Part shown: positions 15,643 through 19,426 of the stretch, in pieces | Layout of the letters: each line of letters starts with the position of its first letter | How positions within the stretch are numbered: the first letter of the stretch is position 1 | Assembly (NCBI GenBank): GCA_964370375.1 | Contig: CAYJIX010000046.1 | Coordinates: 1-19,426 of the forward strand | DNA: 19,426 nucleotides | Reading direction: 5' to 3' | From: CAYJIX01 sp964370375 | GTDB taxonomy: Bacteria; Desulfobacterota; Desulfovibrionia; Desulfovibrionales; Desulfovibrionaceae | Position numbers and translations under genes: made by a program | The notes under the pieces: generated by a model | The model's database searches: none | What the model saw: only the letters and a program-made list of their open reading frames with translations | Told to the model about the DNA's origin: nothing

Positions 15643-15716
15643 ACAAATATTTTAACATGTTAAATAGATTTTAAACGTTGGAACAAATTTTGCTAGACTT
15701 CGTATGGAGGATGAGC

Positions 15717-16616
15717 ATGCGCCAAACAACGATTAAAACTCCTATTTTCTGTTCCGGCACGGGATTGCATAGCGGCAAGGAGGTACATTGTACCTTATGG
15801 CCTGCTCCTGCAAATACGGGCATTGTATTCGCATTACACACACCGCAAGGTGTTCGCACTGTATCACCGTCTCCGTATGCGGTCATGGCTACCACCTTGG
15901 CCACCACCCTTGGGCATGACAATGCCAAGGTGTCTACTGTCGAACATTTATTGGCTGCCATACGCGGCCTTGGCCTTGATAATCTACGCATTGAAGTGCA
16001 AGGGCAAGAAATCCCCGTCCTTGACGGATCCGCCAAAGAATTTGTCGAAATGATTCGCAAAAGCGGCCTTAAACGCCTTTCAGACGCGCGTCAGGTGTTA
16101 CGCATCACTCGCCCTTTGGAATTGACTGAGGGCAATAAATATATCCGCGCGTACCCCTATGCAGGTTTTAAAGTGGATTATCGCATTGACTTTCCACACC
16201 CTGTCATTGGTAAACAACAGTACAGCCTTGACCTTACGCCCATGTCTTTTGACGATGTTGCAGAGGCGCGAACCTTTGGTTTTTTAAAAGATATAGAATA
16301 TTTACGCAAAAACGGTTTGGCCCTTGGCGGAACGTTGGATAATGCTGTAGTTATAGATGATAATGGCGTTGTCAATAAAGAAGGCCTGCGCTTTAGCGAT
16401 GAATTTGTACGCCATAAAATTTTGGATTTCATCGGCGATATGGCCATGTTGGCCTTACCCCTTGAAGGACGCTTTGAGGTGAACTGTTCAGGGCATCAAT
16501 TGAATAACGCCTTTTTGCGCATGGCTGACCAAGAACATGCCTTGCAGCGCATAACCTATGCCGAAACAGTACAACACCAACCTCGCTTGCACAGTCCGGA
16601 ATTGGTTTTGGCCTAG
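15717..16616 (+). CDS. lpxC: UDP-3-O-acyl-N-acetylglucosamine deacetylase
   Basis: Role (known): zinc-dependent deacetylation committing UDP-acyl-GlcNAc to lipid A synthesis; cytoplasmic. Seen: 299 residues, full length, with the start TIKTPIFCSGTGLHSGKEV, the first zinc ligand and catalytic base in VEHLLAA (E76, H77), the remaining zinc ligands in HKILDFIGD (H233, D237) and the catalytic histidine in GHQLNNAF (H260), spaced as in E. coli LpxC. Start: the frame opens at TTG 15678, and ATG 15711 directly abuts GGAGG; ATG 15717 has GGAGG at 6-base spacing and gives the standard N-terminus. It has its own promoter and terminator, separate from the prmC operon. Shows the organism has a lipopolysaccharide outer membrane. 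Confidence 0.95.
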   Translation: MRQTTIKTPIFCSGTGLHSGKEVHCTLWPAPANTGIVFALHTPQGVRTVSPSPYAVMATTLATTLGHDNAKVSTVEHLLAAIRGLGLDNLRIEVQGQEIPVLDGSAKEFVEMIRKSGLKRLSDARQVLRITRPLELTEGNKYIRAYPYAGFKVDYRIDFPHPVIGKQQYSLDLTPMSFDDVAEARTFGFLKDIEYLRKNGLALGGTLDNAVVIDDNGVVNKEGLRFSDEFVRHKILDFIGDMAMLALPLEGRFEVNCSGHQLNNAFLRMADQEHALQRITYAETVQHQPRLHSPELVLA

Positions 16617-16639
16617 CAGCCCTATCCATAGGTATCATC

Positions 16640-16669
16640 AAACTCCCGTATTTATACGGGAGTTTTTTT
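16640..16669 (+). terminator. Intrinsic terminator after lpxC
   Basis: AAACTCCCGTA (16640-16650) and TACGGGAGTTT (16655-16665) form a perfect 11-bp stem with loop TTTA, followed directly by further T residues. Textbook form, 23 bases after the stop. Confidence 0.9.
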
Positions 16670-16766
16670 ATAACCTTTTACCGGGCTGTTCGCGTTGCCA
16701 ATTGGACAAAAATATTGCAAGATACAAAAAAATTTCACCCCATAGTAACCAACATAGGAAAAATCA

Positions 16767-17384
16767 ATGTACAAAAAAAATGGTATCAGCATGTTGTTTG
16801 TAGCTGTTCTAATGTGCAGCCCTGTGCTTGCGTATTCCGCAACAGATACTCCATCCATGGCAGAGGAACGCAGTATTGAGTTGCCCGCAGCAAATACAAT
16901 TGGCGGTATGCCCCTTATGCAGGCTTTAGCCGCACGCAAAAGCACACGCAACCTCAGTTCAGAAGCTTTGGGATTGCAAGACATTTCTAATATCCTTTGG
17001 TCTGCTGCAGGTGTCAACCGAAGGAGCGGTAAGCTCACCATTCCCACAGCGCACAACAAACAAAATATTAGACTCTACATGGTCACAGACACAGGTGTCT
17101 GGATCTATGATGCAAAAGAGCACATGATCCATAAAATCATGGAAGACGATTTTACCAAAAAATTTAATGACGCCCCGTTAACCTTATTATTTTCGGCAGA
17201 AGAAGACCCCTACTCCAACATGTACGTGGGTTCCATGTACCAAAATGTGGGTCTTTACTGCGCTTCTGCTGGGCTTGGCAATGTGGTGAGGGAACACAAC
17301 GTTGACTTTATGCAAGATGCCATTGCGCCCTTTCTGCCTAGCGGTTACAGCGTTAGAATAAGCCAAAGCATTGGCAAAATGTAG
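16767..17384 (+). CDS. Exported nitroreductase-family (SagB/ThcOx-like) protein
   Basis: Seen: 205 residues. Residues 1-24 form a signal peptide (MYKKNG, hydrophobic core SMLFVAVLMC, likely cleavage after YSA); the cysteine at 17 does not sit in a good lipobox. The rest follows the compact SagB-type nitroreductase pattern: MQALAARKSTRNLSSEAL (RKSTR is the usual FMN-phosphate contact), LQDISNILWSAAGVNRRSG, TIPTAHNKQNIRLYMVTDTG, GSMYQNVGLYCASAGLGNVV, and the C-terminal GYSVRISQSIGK. Known: such proteins bind FMN and catalyse diverse redox reactions; export is less common than a cytoplasmic location. Start: ATG 16767 with AGGAA upstream. It stands alone between two terminators. Family is fairly sure; substrate unknown. 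Confidence 0.85.
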   Translation: MYKKNGISMLFVAVLMCSPVLAYSATDTPSMAEERSIELPAANTIGGMPLMQALAARKSTRNLSSEALGLQDISNILWSAAGVNRRSGKLTIPTAHNKQNIRLYMVTDTGVWIYDAKEHMIHKIMEDDFTKKFNDAPLTLLFSAEEDPYSNMYVGSMYQNVGLYCASAGLGNVVREHNVDFMQDAIAPFLPSGYSVRISQSIGKM

Positions 17385-17407
17385 CGTTTGGCGAGCATAG
17401 GCAACGT

Positions 17408-17459
17408 GCTTTTTTATACAAAAGCGTAGGCTTTTTGCGCCTTGATCTGATCAAAAAGC
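17408..17459. other. Paired hairpins after the nitroreductase gene
   Basis: Two adjacent stem-loops: GCTTTT/AAAAGC (17408-17413 with about 17420-17425) and a perfect 8-bp stem GCTTTTTG/CAAAAAGC (17430-17437 with 17452-17459), the second holding TTGATCTGATCAA as an alternative inner pairing. Neither is followed by a long T-run. They precede the clean terminator at 17505 and may be 3'-end structures. Confidence 0.35.
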
Positions 17460-17504
17460 TTTGACGCCGTTATCGTCCGCGATACGCTGTTTTAGACATA
17501 TCTT

Positions 17505-17539
17505 AAAGTCCTTCTTGTCCATATAAGAAGGACTTTTTT
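17505..17539 (+). terminator. Intrinsic terminator upstream of the repeat-protein gene
   Basis: AAAGTCCTTCTT (17505-17516) and AAGAAGGACTTT (17525-17536) form a perfect 12-bp stem with an 8-base loop, continuing into T residues to 17539. It lies 120 bases after the nitroreductase stop and isolates the next gene from upstream transcription. Confidence 0.85.
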
Positions 17540-17542
17540 ATT

Positions 17543-17636
17543 GTTATCCCTTTTTCAAAACATGGTCTGCTTTTTCTTACCAATATTTGGGCATGTAATT
17601 TGCAAAAAAAACGAGCACACACCAAAAAGGGATAAC
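17543..17636. repeat. 13-bp inverted repeat flanking the sigma-54 promoter
   Basis: GTTATCCCTTTTT (17543-17555) and AAAAAGGGATAAC (17624-17636) are exact reverse complements separated by 68 bases. The right copy contains the AAGGG ribosome-binding region of the gene at 17642; the left copy follows the terminator at 17505-17539. The sigma-54-type promoter lies between them. Confidence 0.7.
17588..17604 (+). promoter_or_regulatory. Sigma-54 (RpoN) -24/-12 promoter
   Basis: TGGGCATG-TAAT-TTGCA matches the RpoN pattern YTGGCACG-N4-TTGCW with two mismatches and has the obligatory 10-base spacing between GG (17590-17591) and GC (17602-17603). The predicted start near 17615 is 27 bases before the ATG, a suitable leader length. 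Confidence 0.6.
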
Positions 17637-17641
17637 GCGCT

Positions 17642-18892
17642 ATGACAACTATTGCCGCCAATACCTACAGCCAAACAACGGCTGCAACCTATGATTTGCT
17701 GTCTTCTGAGCAAACAAGTACGGTTTCGCAAGCTTCCACAGCTCAGACGGAGCAAGCTTCATCCAATTCTAACACGGCAAACTCTGCCGCTCTTTCAAGC
17801 CAAGATACGGTGACGTTGTCTAGTTCAGGTGCTTCATTGGCAGCTGACAGAGCAACCATCAATGACATTTTAACATTTACGCAAGACGCCCTAGATGCAG
17901 AAGCTGAACTTTATTATGAAGAGCTCATTGCCTACGGCATGCGCGAGAATGCAGAATTTGAAATTTTGGATGACGGGGAAGGCGGATACACTATCACGGC
18001 AAATTACCTTGATGAGCCCTTTTTAGAAAGCTTTTTTATAGAACATCCTGACAAAGTGGCTGCCTTTATAGCCATTGACACTGTCACGGTTGAGGACACC
18101 CTTAACTATCAAAAAGCACAGCAAACAACCTTTGACGAGGCTCTTCGTTCAGGATTACTGGATGAAGGCCTTGATACAAGCACCACCTACAACGTGCAAG
18201 CAGACGGGAAAGGCGGTTATACTATTGAAGCTGACGCCGAAACCGCTGCCTTAATCGATACGTTTTTACAAAACAATCCTGACATTGCAAAACTCCTCAC
18301 CAAGGCGTCAACAGCCCTTGATGTGGAATTGTCAAGCCAGGCTACATCATCTACAACCACGAGTGAAAGCACCTCAACAGCTGTAGAAGGTACCCTTGAT
18401 TCAGAAGAGGTCAAATCAGCCCATAAGCAGCTTGAACAATTAACAACCTTCCTGCTTATGCAAAGTGCCAGCTCTGCCATGTCAGCAGCACAACTTCAAA
18501 GCTATCAAGAAGATATTAGGACCCAATTTGAAGCTCAAATGAAGAGCGACCTAAAACAGCTTGGTGTTGATGAAGACATCATCTTTACGCTGCAAGCAGA
18601 CACGCAAGGCAATGTCGTTGTGATTACTGACAGTGATGACAAAGCTGTCATAGAACAATACCTTGATGACAATCCCGACATGGCAAATGCCTTTGTTAAA
18701 TTAGAAAAAGTCACTGCCGACCTAGAGACGAGGGCCAGCTCATACAATGCCATGGCTGAACGGCAACGGATTCAGCTTGAAGCTATGTCAACATGGTTTA
18801 TGAGCACAGGTTCAAGCACTACGACAGGAAGTGCTGCGGCTGATATGTTTGCAGGTTCAAGCTTTGACAGTAGCTTGAACACAACGGTATAA
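17642..18892 (+). CDS. Ser/Thr-rich protein with three 44-residue repeats, unknown function
   Basis: Seen: 416 residues, acidic, no cysteine, one tryptophan, no classical signal peptide. Residues 1-65 are Ser/Thr/Ala/Gln-rich and end in DTVTLSSSGASLA. Three gapless 44-residue repeats lie at 99-142, 176-219 and 308-351. Each begins with Gly plus a hydrophobic residue, has F/Y at repeat position 8, D at 13, G at 16, I or V at 20, and a late (N/H)PD at 37-39; each follows a predicted helix. A second Ser/Thr-rich linker lies at about 228-250, and the C-terminus is Ser/Gly/Thr-rich. I do not recognise the family. Composition, and the DTVTLSSSG segment before a helix, recall flagellar-type exported proteins; with the RpoN-like promoter this suggests, without proof, a surface or flagellum-associated protein. 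Start: ATG 17642, AAGGG about 10 bases upstream. Confidence 0.85.
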   Translation: MTTIAANTYSQTTAATYDLLSSEQTSTVSQASTAQTEQASSNSNTANSAALSSQDTVTLSSSGASLAADRATINDILTFTQDALDAEAELYYEELIAYGMRENAEFEILDDGEGGYTITANYLDEPFLESFFIEHPDKVAAFIAIDTVTVEDTLNYQKAQQTTFDEALRSGLLDEGLDTSTTYNVQADGKGGYTIEADAETAALIDTFLQNNPDIAKLLTKASTALDVELSSQATSSTTTSESTSTAVEGTLDSEEVKSAHKQLEQLTTFLLMQSASSAMSAAQLQSYQEDIRTQFEAQMKSDLKQLGVDEDIIFTLQADTQGNVVVITDSDDKAVIEQYLDDNPDMANAFVKLEKVTADLETRASSYNAMAERQRIQLEAMSTWFMSTGSSTTTGSAAADMFAGSSFDSSLNTTV

Positions 18893-18926
18893 AAACACTG
18901 TACTATATACGCATACAAAACCAACG

Positions 18927-18966
18927 AGCCTGCCCTTAATCTTGATTTTGGGCAGGCTGTTCAATA
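18927..18966 (+). terminator. Intrinsic terminator after the repeat-protein gene
   Basis: AGCCTGCCC (18927-18935) and GGGCAGGCT (18950-18958) form a perfect, GC-rich 9-bp stem with a 14-base loop, followed by GTTCAATA. The T-run is poor but the stem and position (34 bases after the stop) support a terminator. Confidence 0.65.
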
Positions 18967-19079
18967 ATGTGAAGCAATCTTAACTTCATCGTGCAATTGC
19001 CCTTACAAAAAAGGCAAATCCCTAAAGAAAAAATCGGGCAATCCAACCAATCGGACAAAGGGCCACACAAAAACAAAGA

Positions 19080-19140
19080 TTATTGTACGATTAAGTCTGA
19101 ACCACTACAGCTTATTGTACAACCAATGCTAAACCACTAC
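19080..19140. repeat. Two-copy imperfect tandem direct repeat, 32-bp period
   Basis: Unit one (19080-19108) and unit two (19112-19140) each consist of TTATTGTAC, 11 variable bases, AACCACTAC. The outer 9-mers are identical and about half of the middle matches, giving roughly 23 of 29 identities. The rest of 18967-19153 shows no gene; one short frame there has low-complexity composition and I discount it. Confidence 0.65.
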
Positions 19141-19153
19141 TGTTCATTACATG

Positions 19154-19426
19154 TCAACTTTTCGGCGAGCTTGCAAATGTTGCCAGTTGATATTGTTCCT
19201 CATTTTTAACTGTTGCTAAAAAGTCTTCTGAGCTTATTGGACGTGAAAAATAATACCCCTGTGCAACATCACAGGAAAGGGTTTGCAACCATTTTGCCTG
19301 CTCAGAAGTTTCAACACCTTCAGCAACAATTTTCATTTGAAGATTCTTGGCCATTTTTATTGTATCTTCTATGACAATCTTGCCTCTTTCGCTATATATT
19401 GCAGAATCAAGGAAGGCCTTGTCGAG
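19154..19426 (-). CDS. EAL-domain c-di-GMP phosphodiesterase, C-terminal part (partial)
   Basis: The minus-strand frame is open from the right edge to a TGA at 19154-19156, giving 90 residues that are the end of an EAL domain. Seen in order: KAFLD (the usual IDRSFV-like segment), a helix GKIVIEDTIKMAKNL, the signature KIVAEGVETSEQAKWL, CDVAQGYYFSRPI, and a short tail (ATFASSPKS). Known: EAL domains hydrolyse cyclic di-GMP; E of AEGVE and the QGY(Y/L)FSRP segment are conserved in active enzymes. The EAL motif, start codon and any N-terminal sensor or GGDEF domain lie outside the window, so activity cannot be judged. It converges on the repeat-protein gene. Confidence 0.9.
   Translation of the reverse strand, partial: LDKAFLDSAIYSERGKIVIEDTIKMAKNLQMKIVAEGVETSEQAKWLQTLSCDVAQGYYFSRPISSEDFLATVKNEEQYQLATFASSPKS

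Noticed and set aside
15678..15694. Sigma-54-like TTGGAAC-N5-TTGCT just before lpxC
   Set aside because: Spacing of GG and GC is right, but the start would fall near 15705, leaving a leader of about 12 bases and almost touching the ribosome-binding site; the sigma-70-type promoter at 15614-15642 is a better explanation.
19080..19140. CRISPR-like repeat-spacer structure
   Set aside because: Only two imperfect units with a 3-base gap, no further copies and no cas genes in the window.
18991..19209. 72-residue plus-strand open frame
   Set aside because: It overlaps the EAL gene end on the other strand and the direct repeats; Lys/Gln-rich low-complexity start, no support.

Overview
The window reads as ordinary chromosomal DNA from a Gram-negative bacterium, most likely a member of the Desulfovibrionales with moderate to low GC. 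It carries lipid A synthesis (lpxC), a long-chain polyprenyl diphosphate synthase, a non-mevalonate isoprenoid gene (ispE), a TRAP dicarboxylate-type transporter, and an ispE / tRNA-Gln / prs / rplY block that I recall from Desulfovibrio genomes. That taxonomic call rests on family resemblance and gene order and has not been checked by any search.

Layout. Positions 3-584 encode an HD-domain nucleotidase-like protein, convergent with a RarD-type permease (619-1551, minus). A minus-strand tRNA-Leu(UAG) with its own terminator follows. On the plus strand come ispE, tRNA-Gln(UUG), prs and rplY, ending in a 15-bp-stem terminator near 5146-5182. A small exported protein of unknown role (5466-6080) runs tail-to-tail into pth (6067-6684, minus). 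A dctQ-dctM-dctP TRAP transporter operon occupies 6917-9804 and ends in a terminator at 9818-9868. A hairpin-rich intergenic stretch of about 500 bases leads to an operon of polyprenyl synthase, purL (with tandem PurS-like domains but no glutaminase domain), a four-helix membrane protein, and prmC. lpxC follows with its own strong sigma-70-like promoter and terminator. Then come an exported nitroreductase-like protein and an unrecognised Ser/Thr-rich, Cys-free protein (17642-18892) with three gapless 44-residue repeats. The 3' end of an EAL-domain (c-di-GMP phosphodiesterase) gene enters from the right edge on the minus strand.

Functional threads. Housekeeping metabolism dominates: PRPP supply (prs) and purine synthesis (purL), isoprenoid precursors (ispE) and polyprenyl chains, translation (two tRNAs, L25, Pth, PrmC) and outer-membrane lipid A (lpxC). 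The accessory content is the TRAP uptake system, two exported proteins and the repeat protein.

Most unusual part. The best candidate for something undescribed is 17543-18892. A near-consensus sigma-54 (-24/-12) promoter sits just upstream of the three-repeat protein and is flanked by a perfect 13-bp inverted repeat whose right arm overlaps the ribosome-binding region. I see no defence island, CRISPR array, prophage or insertion sequence in the window.
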